Origin: Bretschneidera sinensis
Lineage: Eukaryota; Streptophyta; Magnoliopsida; Brassicales; Akaniaceae
Direction of reading: 5' to 3'
Assembly: GCA_023935145.1 (NCBI GenBank)
Contig: CM043702.1
Location: forward strand, 61,875,501-61,939,500
Length of the DNA: 64,000 nucleotides
Part shown: positions 22,198 through 33,209 of the stretch, in pieces
Layout of the letters: every line of letters starts with the position of its first letter
How positions within the stretch are numbered: the stretch's first letter is position 1
Notes under the pieces: generated by a model
Told to the model about the DNA's origin: nothing
Seen by the model: only the letters and a program-made list of their open reading frames with translations
The model's database searches: none
Program-made: the position numbers and the translations under genes

Positions 22198-23631
22198 ATG
22201 GATTGTAGATGGATCTACAAGATCAAAGAAGGGAACACTCCAGGGGATGAAGTTCGGTATAAAGCTAGGCTGGTGGCGAAGAGGTTCACACAAAGAGAAG
22301 GCATAGATTTCACCGAAATGTTCTCATCTGTTGTGAAGTACAAGACGATATGGATAGTATTTGCAATGGTGGTCCAATTTGATTGGGAAATCGAGAAAAT
22401 GGATGTGAAGACAGTGTTCTTACATGGAGGGCTTGATGAGACCATCTACATGAGGTAACCCGAAGGCTATGAGGATGGAAAGTAGGGAGAGTTTGTGTGG
22501 AAATTGAAGAAATCTCTCTCTCGCCTGAAGCAATCACCGCGGCAATGGAATAAGAGGTTTGATTCCTTTGTAACTAGCTTGGGTTTCATGAGGAGCTATT
22601 ATGATTCGTGCTTGTACTATAAGGGGCACAAGGTGGAGGAAGTGGTGATCATACTCATCTATGTTAATGATATGTTGCTGGTTGGGAGCAGCATGGAGAG
22701 GATAAAAGAATTGAAGTCTCAACTTAGTGAAGAGTTTGAGATGAAGGATCTTGGCCATGCACAGAAGATCCTTAGGATGTGTATCATCCGGGAAAGGGAG
22801 AGAAACAGATTGAAGATTTCTCAAACTTCCTACATAGAGAAGATGATAGCTAAGTTCTCTATGGAAGATAGCAAACCAGTTAAGGTTCCCCTTATTGGTC
22901 ATTTTAAGTTCTCCAGCGATCAATGTCCGAGATCAGAGGTGGAGAAGAAGGAAATGGAAAAGGTCCCTTACTTTAGTGTGATTAGTTCAGTTATGTTTAC
23001 CATAGTAAGCACTAGACTAGAAATTGCTCATGCAATAAGTGTTCTCAGCAGGTTTATGAGTAATCCCAGAAAGGAGCATTGGATTAGGATGAAGTGGTTA
23101 CTGAGGTACTTGAAGTGAAGCCCAGAGGTAGGGCTGATTTATGAGAAGAGGGGTAAGTCCATCTGTCTTGAGGATTATGCAGATTTAGACTATGGAGCAG
23201 ACCGAGATAAAAGAGGATCGATTACCTCCTACTTCTTCAGCTTAAACGGATGCTGTGTAAGTTGGAAGGCTTAGTTACAACCGGTGGTAGCACTCTCAAC
23301 AATCGAGGCTAAGTACATAGCGGCAACAGAAGCCATCAAGGAGGCTATGTGGTGCAAAGGGTTGTTGGAAGAGTTGAAGGTCCTGAAAGAGCAGGTGGTA
23401 GTGTATTCGGATAGCCAAAGTGTGTTGCACTTGTGTAAGAATCCGGTGTTACATGAGAGGACAAAGCATATAGATGTTCGGTATCATTTCATTCGGGAAA
23501 ATTTTATGGAAGGATGCATTCATGTGGACGAGGTAGCCACGAAGGAAAATCCTGCAGATTTAGGCACCAAGGTTTTACCTTTAAGCAAGTTCAATCATTG
23601 CCTTGGACTACTTAGGATTGGAGTCGGTTGA
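22198..23631 (+). pseudogene. Element E reverse transcriptase and RNase H (Ty1/copia)
   Basis: Plus-strand copia RT and RNase H. RT starts at 22198 (DCRWIYKIKEG, KARLVAKRFTQREGIDF) and continues through WEIEKMDVKTVFLHG, WKLKKSLSRLKQSPRQW, then the active site at about 22651-22674. The active site reads IYVNDMLLVG where copia elements have YVDD, so a catalytic aspartate is changed to asparagine. RNase H follows at 23150-23600 (LSTIEAKYIA, YSDSQSVLHL, KHIDVRYHFIRE). In-frame stops occur at 22456 and 22484, at 23116 and at about 23272. The first RT codons follow the PBS directly, showing loss of gag to integrase. Confidence 0.92.
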
Positions 23632-23712
23632 TATAATGACTCCATATGAGTTTGGATCCTGAGTTCTCTGCACAATAGGTTCAGGTTTAATCTCTTAGAC
23701 AAATGTAGAGAT

Positions 23713-24624
23713 TGTTGGTGTTTGTCTAAGGTTTAAACATGGTTTGAAAAGGTTCTGCATAAGACCTTGGCACCTAAGCACACAAAGTGTGCGCCTCAGA
23801 GCATAGTAAGTCAAGAAGAGTGCAGCATCAGGTCAAGCTGCGGTCCAGCCTTCCCAAGTTGCGGAGCCTAGCATGGAGGAAGCCTGGAGGAGGTGTGCGT
23901 CGTGGCCTAGCCTCCCCCAGGCCACGGCGGCCAGAGAGTGATGCATGTGTGCCCTGGCTTGAGCCGCGGCTTGTCTTGTTTTGGGCCGCGGTGCCAGGCA
24001 CTCTAAGACTAGTTTCATCAACCTTTTAAGAGGTGCATGAATTCATGTTCAAAACACATATGATCACTAATAATTGACGAAGGGCTATGGTTGATTGGTC
24101 CTCAAGATCTAAGGGTGGAGATTGAGTTCAAAGATTTGCTCAAAAAGTGGTGCACTATATCAAGGGTCGCCTAGCTTCAATCTTAACAAAATTGTGAGAC
24201 AAGACATACAAGTGATCATCATACAAGAGAATTCAAGTGCAAGTGTGAAAGTGCAAAAACACAAAACACAGGAAAGGCACTAGAATAGATCTTAAAAGAG
24301 AGGCTGGTTGTAAAGAGAGAGTAGCATTAATTGGGTAGAGGGCCTTGTAATAGTTCTTATCACTTTCTTTCTTCTCTTCTTTTGTTCTTCAAGAACTTGA
24401 GTTTCTTAGAGAGGGTTGTTGTATTTGTAAAGAACCATTGATTTAGTGCAGAGAGTTCAGAGGAACTCACAGAGACGTAGGCTATTGCCAAACCTCGATA
24501 ACAATTGTTGTGTCCTTTCATTTCTTTGATTTCTGTTTTTGTTTCCGATTCATCTTTACAAGTCATTCTAGACTTGGGTGTTTGGAAAATCACCACCTGG
24601 GCATCTCCAAGGTGATTTCCAACA
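23713..24624 (+). mobile_element. Element E 3' LTR
   Basis: Same length as the 5' LTR; TGTTGGTG...CCAACA. The preceding purine run AATGTAGAGA is a weak polypurine tract. Confidence 0.88.
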
Positions 24625-24867
24625 GCTAATAACACACCCCCAAACTTGAACTGTAGTACACATTGTCCCTAAAATAACAAAAACTAAAGTAATACTGGAA
24701 AACAAAGAGAAACTAAAAATATATAGTAAAAGAAATATGAAAAACAATAAAAATAAAAGGATAAGTTGTGGGGTGCCTTCCATGAGCACTAAGTTTTAAC
24801 TCTTCAGCCAAACTACTCTGGGTTGCCTCCCATAAGTGCTCAGCTTTACATCTTCAGCTAGACGCTC
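24625..24867 (-). other. Element B-i post-gag noncoding region
   Basis: Continuation of the B-i 3' region on the far side of element E. Directly after the gag stop, the minus strand carries a block (GCTGAAGATGTAAAGCT...GGGAGGCA) repeated once in slightly changed form (24780-24815 and 24825-24862). The same block follows gag in all family A copies (e.g. 26675-26720). A G-run motif with GACAATGTG lies at 24633-24669. Confidence 0.65.
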
Positions 24868-25933
24868 TTATTCCCTCCGAGAAAAGCATGAGCTGAGTGC
24901 ACCTGCAACTACTTCAATGCCAAATTTGGTGCTTGGATGCTTTGGAGAGATCTCAGGGATGTTATCAGTAACATCTGTGGATTCTGGTTTAATAGTGGCT
25001 CTTGTGAAACCATGGGTGAGGGTGGACTCAAATGGATGAAGGTGATGGGCTTGAAAAACTTCCTCAACAACATTTTGCGTCATGCATACATTAAAACATT
25101 TTATATCATCTTGGGGTAATTTTAATGCATCAAATATTATGACTTCAACATTCTCACCATTTACCTTCTCCATCTCACTTACCTTTGATGTGGACGCTTG
25201 TGCAGGCTCATCAGCTTCTATGATCTTACCATTTCTGAGAGTTGTCACGACATTCAGTTGCTGATGTCCGTTTGGATTAGGTAGTGTGTGGGATGGGAGT
25301 TCACCTTGCTTTCTTTCACTTTGCTCCTTAGCCAATTGTCCCACTTGTACTTCCAGCCTTTGAATTGCTTGCTCATGTTTTGCAGAGATTTGTCTTAGCT
25401 CAGTCCAAAATTTTCTTGTTTCTACCATGAATTGATCTTGTGAAGTCATCAACTGTTCTTGTGAAGTCATCAACTGTTGTTGTTGAGTTTCCAGTTGCAT
25501 CACAAGACTCTTTAGGTCACTTTTCCTTGATTTCGAAACTGGTTAGGCTACTGGTTAGAAGTTCCTTTGCTACTCTTGAAGGTTTAAGGCATTGCAATTG
25601 TCGATCCATGAGAAGTTGTTGTGGTTCTGCAATCCAAGATTGTAGGTATTTGCATATGCATTGTTCGGTCCCACATAATTTGCTTGCTCTTGATCTGTAG
25701 TTGAATACAGAGGACAAGTATAAGTATTATGATCAAAATGACTGAATATAGCACATACCTGGCATTGTGTAGCCTGTGGACTAGATGAGGTATTTTGAGC
25801 AGCCATGGCTTTTATGATCATGTCTAGCTTTCTTTCCATAGCAGCCATCTGATTCAAAGATCCACCATTTAAGCTCACCTTGAGTGGAAAGATGTTTTGG
25901 TTCTTGGACCGAAGACCTTGCATGAATTAACTC
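24868..25933 (-). pseudogene. Element B-i gag, C-terminal half with linker-derived tail
   Basis: Minus-strand gag of the gag-only element B-i. Order: zinc knuckle region at about 25700-25760 (CQVCAIFSHFDHNTYTC), a stop near 25540, then an open frame 24868-25503 with a glutamine-rich coiled coil (QQQLMTSQEQLMTSQDQF, AKHEQAIQRLEVQVGQLAKE) as in B-ii gag (63360-63968). After SEMEKVN it passes straight into VIIFDALKLPQDDIKCFN, which in B-ii lies between protease and RT. The frame then ends in SPKHPSTKFG and CFSRRE followed by the stop. So protease, RT and integrase are missing. The N-terminal half is lost at the inversion junction. Confidence 0.82.
25158..25168 (-). repeat. Deletion junction repeat in B-i gag
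   Basis: CATTTACCTTC on the plus strand. In B-ii the same 11 bases flank the missing part: CATTTACCTTC at 63052-63062 (linker side) and CATTCACCTTC at 63658-63668 (gag side). B-i carries one copy, as expected if about 600 bases with the protease were lost between the two repeats. Confidence 0.75.
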
Positions 25934-25938
25934 AAATG
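25920..25938. other. Right inversion junction (B-i gag to A-i gag)
   Basis: Left of about 25934 is minus-strand B-i gag; right of it is plus-strand family A gag starting CGCCCAAGAGTGTCCC, which matches 38897 onward. Partner of the junction at 11312-11336. Confidence 0.75.
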
Positions 25939-26671
25939 CGCCCAAGAGTGTCCCACATTTTCTGAGATGAGAGGGATGTATAAGGCACAATGTAATGCCT
26001 TAGGCATATACACGAAGCCTTCTGCACCCTTCTCTAATACCTATAATCCGGGATGGTGAAATCACCCCAATTTCAGCTGGAAGTCTGAAAACCAACAGCT
26101 TGCACAACCCCCTGCACCATATCATGAACCATATCATGCACCTGTATCTTCTATGAGTTCTTTAGAAGACATTTTACATGCTTTTATTGAAGCACAGGGG
26201 AAGACAAATCAAAGACTTGAATATTTAATTGTGCATATTGTTGAAGAACATAAAGAGATAAAGAGCCAAGTGTCCAAGTTGACGAGCAACTTGAGTGTGA
26301 CTGAGCGAGGTAAGTTCCCTTCTCAAGCTCAGTCCACTTCCTATGGTCAGCACCAAGCGCAACAGAATAAAAAGGAGCTGAATGTCATTGAGACACTTAG
26401 TGGTAAGTCGTTACACATCCCAACAACGAAAAAATCAGAGGATGTGAACAAGAACCACCAAGTATACATGATTGACTCATTCATGGAAATGGTCCATCAC
26501 CTTAATCCATTGGAGTCCACCTCCACCCATGGCTTCACAAGACCATATATCGAGCCAAAATCTGCACATGTTACTGATAACATCCTTGAGGCCTCTCTAA
26601 ACACAAGCACCCAATTTAACAGTAAAGCAGTTGCTGGTGCATTCAACTCATGCTTGTCTAGGAGCGAATAA
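25935..26671 (+). pseudogene. Element A-i gag, C-terminal part
   Basis: Family A gag on the plus strand, from just inside the zinc knuckle (AQECPTFSEMRGMYK) to the stop at 26671. The open frame 26153-26671 is intact: SSLEDILHAFIEAQGKTNQRLE, VTERGKFPSQAQS, then after SEDV the tail NKNHQVYMIDSFME...NPLESTSTHGFTRPYIEP...FNSCLSRSE. The tail resembles the protease-RT linker of B-ii (62880-63050) and the tail of B-i gag. No protease, RT or integrase follows. Together with 11337-12263 it makes one gag, split by the inversion, with roughly 80 bases missing. Confidence 0.82.
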
Positions 26672-28298
26672 GAGTGTCTGGCTGAAGACGTAAAACTTAG
26701 TGCTCATGGGAGGCACCCCATAGCATATCCTTTTATTTTTATTATTTTTCATAATTATTTTTCTTGTTTATTATTAGTGTTTTGCTGTTTTCCAGTTTTA
26801 CTTTCGTATTTCTTTTTCAGGGACAAATATACGAACCAGTTTAAATTGTGGTGCACAATTTTCATCTTCTGTGTACTTTTGGCTACAAAGGGAGTTTCCT
26901 TATCTTTTGCTTTCACATTGAGGACAATTCTTACTTTAAGTTGGGGGTGGAGGAAACATATTCCTATTTTTCATGTTTTCATTGAACTGCTTGGTGTCAT
27001 TTTACCTTTTTGTTTGTTTTTAGCATGCTTTGTGTTAGCCTTGGAGTTAATTCATATATCGATGATATGAGCCTAATTGAGATAGCATATAGCGTTTAGA
27101 AGAAGCTAAATCATGCTTCGCTTTGAGAATAAATTATGTGTAAATTTTTCTTTGGTTTGAGACTCTGGTTTGTGGTAAGATTGCATGATTAGTCTAAAGC
27201 ATTTGGAGAAGTTTTATGTGCGATTGTTTTGTGAATACTTTTGCGGTCTCTACAAGCTCTAGAACTTATTTGATAATCACTTGAGGCGAAAATCATAGAA
27301 TGCACATTACTTAGGATATGATGTAGGCCATTTTTGGACCGTTTGAGCCTTTTTAAACTTACTCTTGTTATATTTATCGCTAGTCACCTATTTGAGCCTT
27401 TTTCTTGAAAAGAAAAATTGAACTTTGTTTCTTTCGATAAACCATTCACTCACCTTTATAAGCTTAAAAATATTTTATCCTTACCTTTCTTTTAAAAAGA
27501 ACTTAGATATATACATTTGTTGAGAAGCACTTAAGAAGAGTAAGGGTGGAAATATGAGAAAATATTACTACCATAACCCAAGTAGATTAAAAGAGATAAG
27601 TTGGGGTTGTGGAAAAGAAAAGAAAAGAATGAAAGAGGAGGTGAATGGTCTTATGCCAAAATAAAAGATGAATTATGGCAAAGGAAGAAGAAAAAAAAAT
27701 GATGATTTATTGCTAGAAATGCTCGAAAAATGGTTGAAAGAGTTGGGTGTTGAAGTAAGGTTATCTTGTGCTTAAAGTGGTTGTGTTTAAATTAAGAGAC
27801 TTAGTTCTTTTATTTGTTTAAACTTTCCCATTCTTTCTTGACCTTTACCCTAGCCTAACGTTACCAGCTTATTAAAGACCTATTGATCTGATGTAGTGTG
27901 GTTTTTCTACATAGTTGAGAGTGATTTGAAAAGTGAGCTTATGGAGCTTGATTTGTGATTGATGTCACGCAATTAATAGGTTTTTAGAGGCCAAGACTTG
28001 TATTCATGCTATGTTGTGCATAAAATCATCCGGGTGTTCGGACTAATGTATTGTTGTAAGATGGATGTTAAGAGTCGATAACGATTTTAAGGTTGACATT
28101 TGGATTATTCTTGGACTTGAGTGATATTTAATGTTTCTATGTGCTGTATGTTATGCATGATTCTTGAGACAAAGATTTTTGAATCACTCTTGGTTAACAC
28201 CAGCATTGCTGTATTTTGCTTTGATTTCTAAATAAAGAATTCATTTCATATCTTTCACTTGAATTGCTAGGGACTAGCAATAAGCTAGTTGGGGGTTG
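26672..28298 (+). other. Element A-i 3' noncoding region
   Basis: No coding signal. Starts with the block GAGTGTCTGGCTGAAGACGT and GGGAGGCA, then a G-run motif with GAGGACAATT at 26919-26950 (TTGGGGGTGG), and ends with GGGACTAGCAATAAGCTAG and the polypurine tract TTGGGGGTTG before the LTR. It matches 39633-41234, reversed 33210-34847, and more distantly 52173-53802 in element C. Confidence 0.8.
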
Positions 28299-28558
28299 TG
28301 ATGAGAGTCATAAAATGAATCTAAGCAATACTTAATTGTTAGAATTTTAGGGTTGATCGAGGTTGGAATTACACTTTTATACCTTAATAACTCTAAAGCG
28401 TTATTCTTGAATCGTTGACTTATTTCAGTGCATTTTCAGGTACTTTTAGCTTAAAAAAGAGATAGAAAAGCTATCATCATTTTAAACACGAAGCTTCAAT
28501 GAATACTCGAGTGAGATAATTGTCGCGGAAGATCCAAGATGAAGAGAAACCAAGAAAG
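28299..28558 (+). mobile_element. Family A LTR, first 260 bases (middle LTR of the A array)
   Basis: Starts TGATGAGAGTCATAAAATG after the polypurine tract and matches 41235-41494. It ends abruptly in CAAGAAAG at 28558. The rest of this LTR, from about position 688, resumes at 35629. About 427 bases of LTR are replaced by the inverted A segment 28559-35628. Confidence 0.82.
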
Positions 28559-28566
28559 AGAAACCA

Positions 28567-28632
28567 ATATAGTGGTGAGTAGTCCCGCCTGTCACACGGG
28601 TGACCCGGGTTCGACCCCCAGCAACGGCGCCA
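28567..28632 (+). pseudogene. Retro-copied tRNA-Asp(GTC) joined to an A LTR
   Basis: Sixty-six bases match plant tRNA-Asp from the D arm to the 3' end: AGTGGTGAGT (D arm), anticodon GTC at 28591-28593, GGTTCGACCC (T arm) and the acceptor strand CAACGGC, discriminator G and CCA at 28630-28632. Plant tRNA genes do not encode CCA, so this came from a mature tRNA. Five bases later starts the minus-strand A LTR (28638). Normal elements keep only about 17 bases of this (e.g. 58910-58926). The first nine or ten tRNA bases are absent and the anticodon stem has an A for G change, so it is not a functional tRNA gene. It is best explained by copying the primer tRNA past its usual stop during reverse transcription. 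Confidence 0.88.
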
Positions 28633-28637
28633 AAATT

Positions 28638-30203
28638 TGATTACACCCAAAGTATAATACGGTAGTTGTAGTATAACTTTGGGGTGTCGATTCCACAGGG
28701 AAACAAGTTAAGTACAAAGGAAAATGTGTAAACCTTAAAACGAACAATAAAAGTTAAACGAAAGATTTTTTTGGGTTTTGATAATGAGATAATGTAAGAA
28801 AAATTGCGTGAATGTAAATGAAATATAAATAAGAAATAACAAGGTTCAGGGAATCCTTCTTAGGTTCGTTGCCTTGTTCTACTTTTGATTCAATTTCTTT
28901 TATCTCGATTGCAAGTTTCACATCCCAAACAAGCAATCGGAATATATTCAATCAAGCACATTTATAATCTAACGTAATTGCTATAAATCACTCATTGATT
29001 TTGATTTAAGCACATACGACCGATCTTAAAGATTATCAAGAAACGACAATATATCTCAATAATAATATCGCAGTAATGGACAATAAATAAGATAAATCTA
29101 CCGGAATCAATCACATCGAAACAATATCACATAAGAAGAGCATGACTAGACTTATATGAGGCAGGAGCATGTAATCACCGGGTTAAGAAAATCTAAAAGA
29201 AGAAGAATAAAAAATGCAGCTATCACATGAACACAAATCCTTCTTACTTAACCAAAGAATGAATCACAACAAATATTGAACAATAAATCCGTACAACCGA
29301 ATCAAGAACAGGAAAAAAAGAACAACAAATCCCTAAGGATTCATCCCTTTCCCTTATTTGATGATTAGTTGGCCATGAAGCTCAAGGTGGAAGAACAATA
29401 TGGGTGTTCTCCCCTTGATTTCATGGCCATGGAGCTCAAGGAGGAAGAACAATATGGATGCTCTCCCCTTGAGTTCCAGCCCTCAAAAGACTTGGAAATA
29501 TTCTGGAGTTGGATCCCTTGGATCCCCTTTTTCCTTGCTTAATAATGCTGGCTGCACACTCCTTAAAGATGTATTTATAGAGCACAAGTAGTTAGGGGCA
29601 TTTTGGTCCAAAAAATGTCATTGTGCAGCCCTAATTTGGTCTTGGAACGAGTGGGCGCTGGAAAGTGAGGGGTGCAGTGCTGGAAAGTGAGGGTGCAGTG
29701 CTGGAAAGTGAGGGGCGCGGCGCTAGGTGGATGCTGATCTGGAGGCCTGACCTGTGTCTACTAAAACTGCCATAACTTTCTCTAGAAAAATCCTTTTTAT
29801 AATCCGTAAAATTCTCCAGAAAATAGACTTCCGGATCGTTCTAAACATATATGGTTCATCACCTGGTTCTTCCTGTATCAATACAGTTTAATCTGCAAAG
29901 ATGATTGATCTGCACGGGCAATTCTGGCAATTTAGTGAAACTCCTTTCTTCGTTTCTCTTCATCTTGGCTCTTCTGCGACCATTATCTCACTCGAGTATT
30001 CATTGAAGCTTCATGTTTAAAATGATGATAGCTTTTCTATCTCTTTTTTAAGCTCAAAGTACCTAAAAATGCACTGAAATAAGTCAACGATTCAAGAATA
30101 ACACTTTAGAGTTATTAAGGTATAAAAGTGAAATTCCAACCTCGATCAACCCTAAAATGCTAACAATTAAGTATTGTTTAGATGCATTTTATGACTCTCA
30201 TCA
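28638..30203 (-). mobile_element. Family A LTR, full copy next to tRNA-Asp (array copy 1)
   Basis: A complete 1566-base A LTR on the minus strand, TGATGAGAGTC at 30203 and GTGTAATCA at 28638. Its end is followed (leftward) by AAATT and the extended tRNA-Asp sequence. To its right a 40-base piece of 3' noncoding region (30204-30243) leads into array copy 2. Confidence 0.88.
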
Positions 30204-30243
30204 CAACCCCCAACTAGCTTATTGCTAGTCCATAGCAATTCAA

Positions 30244-31703
30244 GCGAACGGTAAAAGTTAAATGATAAAATACGAGTTTTGATAATGATGTATTGCGAGA
30301 GAAATTGCGTAAATATAATGAAATACAAATGAGAAATAACAAGGTTCCGGGAATCCTCCATAGGTTCGTTGCGTTGTTCTACTCTTGATTCAATTGTTTT
30401 TATCTCGATTGCAGGTTTCACATCCCAAACAAGCAATCGGAATATATTCAATCAAGCACATTTATAATCTAACATAATTGCAATAAATCACTCATGGATT
30501 TCGATTTAAGCACATACGATCGATCTTAAAGATTATCAAGAAACGACAATATATCTCAATGATAATATCGCAGTAATGGACAATAAATAAGATAAATCTA
30601 CCGGAATCAATCACATTCAAACAACATCACATAAGAAGAGCATGACTAGACTTATATGGTGGAGGAGCATGTAATCACCGAGTTAAGAAAATCTAAAAGA
30701 AGAAGAATAAAAAGTGCAGCTATCACATGAACTCAAATCCTTCTTACTCAATCAAAGAATGAATCACAACAAATATTGAACAATAAATCCGTACAACCGA
30801 ATCAAGAACAGGAAAAAATGAACAACAAATCCCTAAGGATTCATCCCTTTCCCTTATTTGATGATTAGTTGGCCATGAAGCTCAAGGTGGAAGAACAATA
30901 TGGATGTTCTCCCCTTGATTTCATGGCCATGGAGCTCAAGGAGGAAGAACAATATGGATGCTCTCCCCTTGAGTTCCAGCCCTCAAAAGACTTGGAAATA
31001 TTCTGGAGTTGGATCCCTTGGATCCCTTTTTTCCTTGCTTAATAATGCTGGCTGCGCACTCCTTAAAGATGTATTTATAGAGCACAAGTAGTTAGGGGCA
31101 TTTTGGTCCAAAAAATGTCATTGTGCAGCCCTAATTTGGTCTTGGAACGAGTGGGCGCTGGAAAGTGAGGGGTGCAGTGCTGGAAAGTGAGGTTGCAGTG
31201 CTGGAAAGTGAGGGGCGCGGCGCTAGGTGGATGCTGATCTGGAGGCCTGACCTGTGTCTACTAAAACTGCCATAACTTTCTCTAGAAAAATCCTTTTTAT
31301 AATCCGTAAAATTCTCCAGAAAATAGACTTCCGGATCGTTCTAAACATATATGGTTCATCACCTGGTTCTTCCTGTATCAATACAGTTTAATCTGCAAAG
31401 ATGATTGATCTGCACGGGCAATTCTGGCAATTTAGTGAAACTCCTTTCTTCGTTTCTCTTCATCTTGGCTCTTCTGCGACCATTATCTCACTCGAGTATT
31501 CATTGAAGCTTCATGTTTAAAATGATGATAGCTTTTCTATCTCTTTTTTAAGCTCAAAGTACCTAAAAATGCACTGAAATAAGTCAACGATTCAAGAATA
31601 ACACTTTAGAGTTATTAAGGTATAAAAGTGAAATTCCAACCTCGATCAACCCTAAAATGCTAACAATTAAGTATTGTTTAGATGCATTTTATGACTCTCA
31701 TCA
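30244..31703 (-). mobile_element. Family A LTR, array copy 2 (end truncated)
   Basis: Starts TGATGAGAGTC on the minus strand at 31703. It lacks about 100 bases at its end, where it joins the linker 30204-30243. TATA box (CTATAAATA) at about 31074-31082 on the minus strand. Confidence 0.85.
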
Positions 31704-31743
31704 TAACCCCCAACTAGCTTATTGCTAGTCCCTAGCAATTCAA

Positions 31744-33209
31744 GCGAACGGTAAAAGTTAAACGATAAAATACGAGTTTTGATAATGATGTATTGCGAGA
31801 GAAATTGCGTAAATATAATGAAATACAAATGAGAAATAACAAGGTTCCGGGAATCCTCCATAGGTTCGTTGCGTTGTTCTACTCTTGATTCAATTGTTTT
31901 TATCTCGATTGCAGGTTTCACATCCCAAACAAGCAATCGGAATATATTCAATCAAGCACATTTATAATCTAACATAATTGCAATAAATCACTCATGGATT
32001 TCGATTTAAGCACATACGACTGATCTTAAAGATTATCAAGAAATGACAATATATCTCAATGATAATATCGCAGTAATGGACAATAAATAAGATAAATCTA
32101 CCGGAATCAATCACATTCAAACAACATCACATAAGAAGAGCATGACTAGACTTATATGGGGGAGGAGCATGTAATCACCGGGTTAAGAAAATCTAAAAGA
32201 AGAAGAATAAAAAGTGTAGCTATCACATAAACTCAAATCCTTCTTACTTAATCAAAGAATGAATCACAACAAATATCGAACAATAAATCCGTACAACCGA
32301 ATCAAGAACAGGAAAAAAAGAACAACAAATCCCTAAATATTCATCCCTTTCCCTTATTTGATGATTAGTTGGCCATGAAGCTCCAGGTGTAAGAACAAAA
32401 TGGATATTCTCCCCTTGATTACATGGCCATGGAGCTCAAGGAGGAAGAACAATATGGATGCTCTCCCCTTGAGTTCCAGCCCTCAAAAGACTTGGAAATA
32501 TTCTGGATTTGGATCCCTTGGATCCCCTTTTTAAGATGCTCTCCCCTTTGAAGATGCTGGCTGCACACTCCTTAAAGATGTATTTATAGAGCACAAGTAG
32601 TTAGGGGCATTTTGGTTTAAAAAATGTCATTGTGCAGCCCTAATTTGGTCTTGGAATGAGTGGGCACTGGAAAGTGAGGGGTGCTATGCTGGAAAATGAG
32701 GTTGCAGTGCTGGAAAGTGAGGGGCGCGACGCTAGGTGGATGCAGATCTGGAGGCTTGACCTGTGTCTACTAAAACTGCCATAACATTCTCTCGAAAAAT
32801 CCTGTTTACGAACCATAAAATTCTCCAGAAAATAGACTTCCGGATCTTTCTAAGCATATATGGGTCATCTCCTGGTTCTTCCAGTATCAATACAGTTTAA
32901 TCTGCAAAGATGATTGATCTGCACGGGTAATTCTGACAATTTAGTGAAACTCCGTTCTTGGTTTCTCTTCATCTTGGCTCTTCCGCGACCATTATCTCAC
33001 TCGAGTATTCATTGAAGCTTCGTGTTTAAAATGATGATAGTTTTTCTATCTCTTTTTTAAGCTCAGAGTACCTGAAAATGCACTGAAATAAGTCAATGAT
33101 TCAAGAATAACACTTTAGATTTATTAAGGTATAAAAGTGTAATTCCAACCTTGATCAACCCTAAAATGCTAACAATTAAGTATTGTTTAGATGCATTTTA
33201 TGACTCTCA
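31744..33209 (-). mobile_element. Family A LTR, array copy 3 (end truncated, start damaged)
   Basis: Minus-strand A LTR whose first bases are altered (GAGAGTCAT without the full TGAT). It follows directly the 3' noncoding region 33210-34847, so it is the true 3' LTR of the inverted A segment. Its end is cut at 31744 like copy 2. Confidence 0.82.

Larger units (their letters stand above)
21270..24624 (+). mobile_element. Copia element E, internally deleted, inside B-i
   Basis: Two 912-base LTRs (21270-22181 and 23713-24624) enclose only 1531 bases. Flanks GCTCA (21265-21269) and GCTAA (24625-24629) are a 4-of-5 TSD. Gag, protease and integrase are absent; the PBS is followed almost at once by RT. 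A non-autonomous copia derivative, now dead. The two LTRs differ at many sites by eye, so the insertion is not recent. Confidence 0.9.

Noticed and set aside
28567..28632. A functional tRNA-Asp gene
   Set aside because: It lacks the first nine or ten bases, has a mismatch in the anticodon stem, includes CCA and abuts an LTR; it is a retro-copy.
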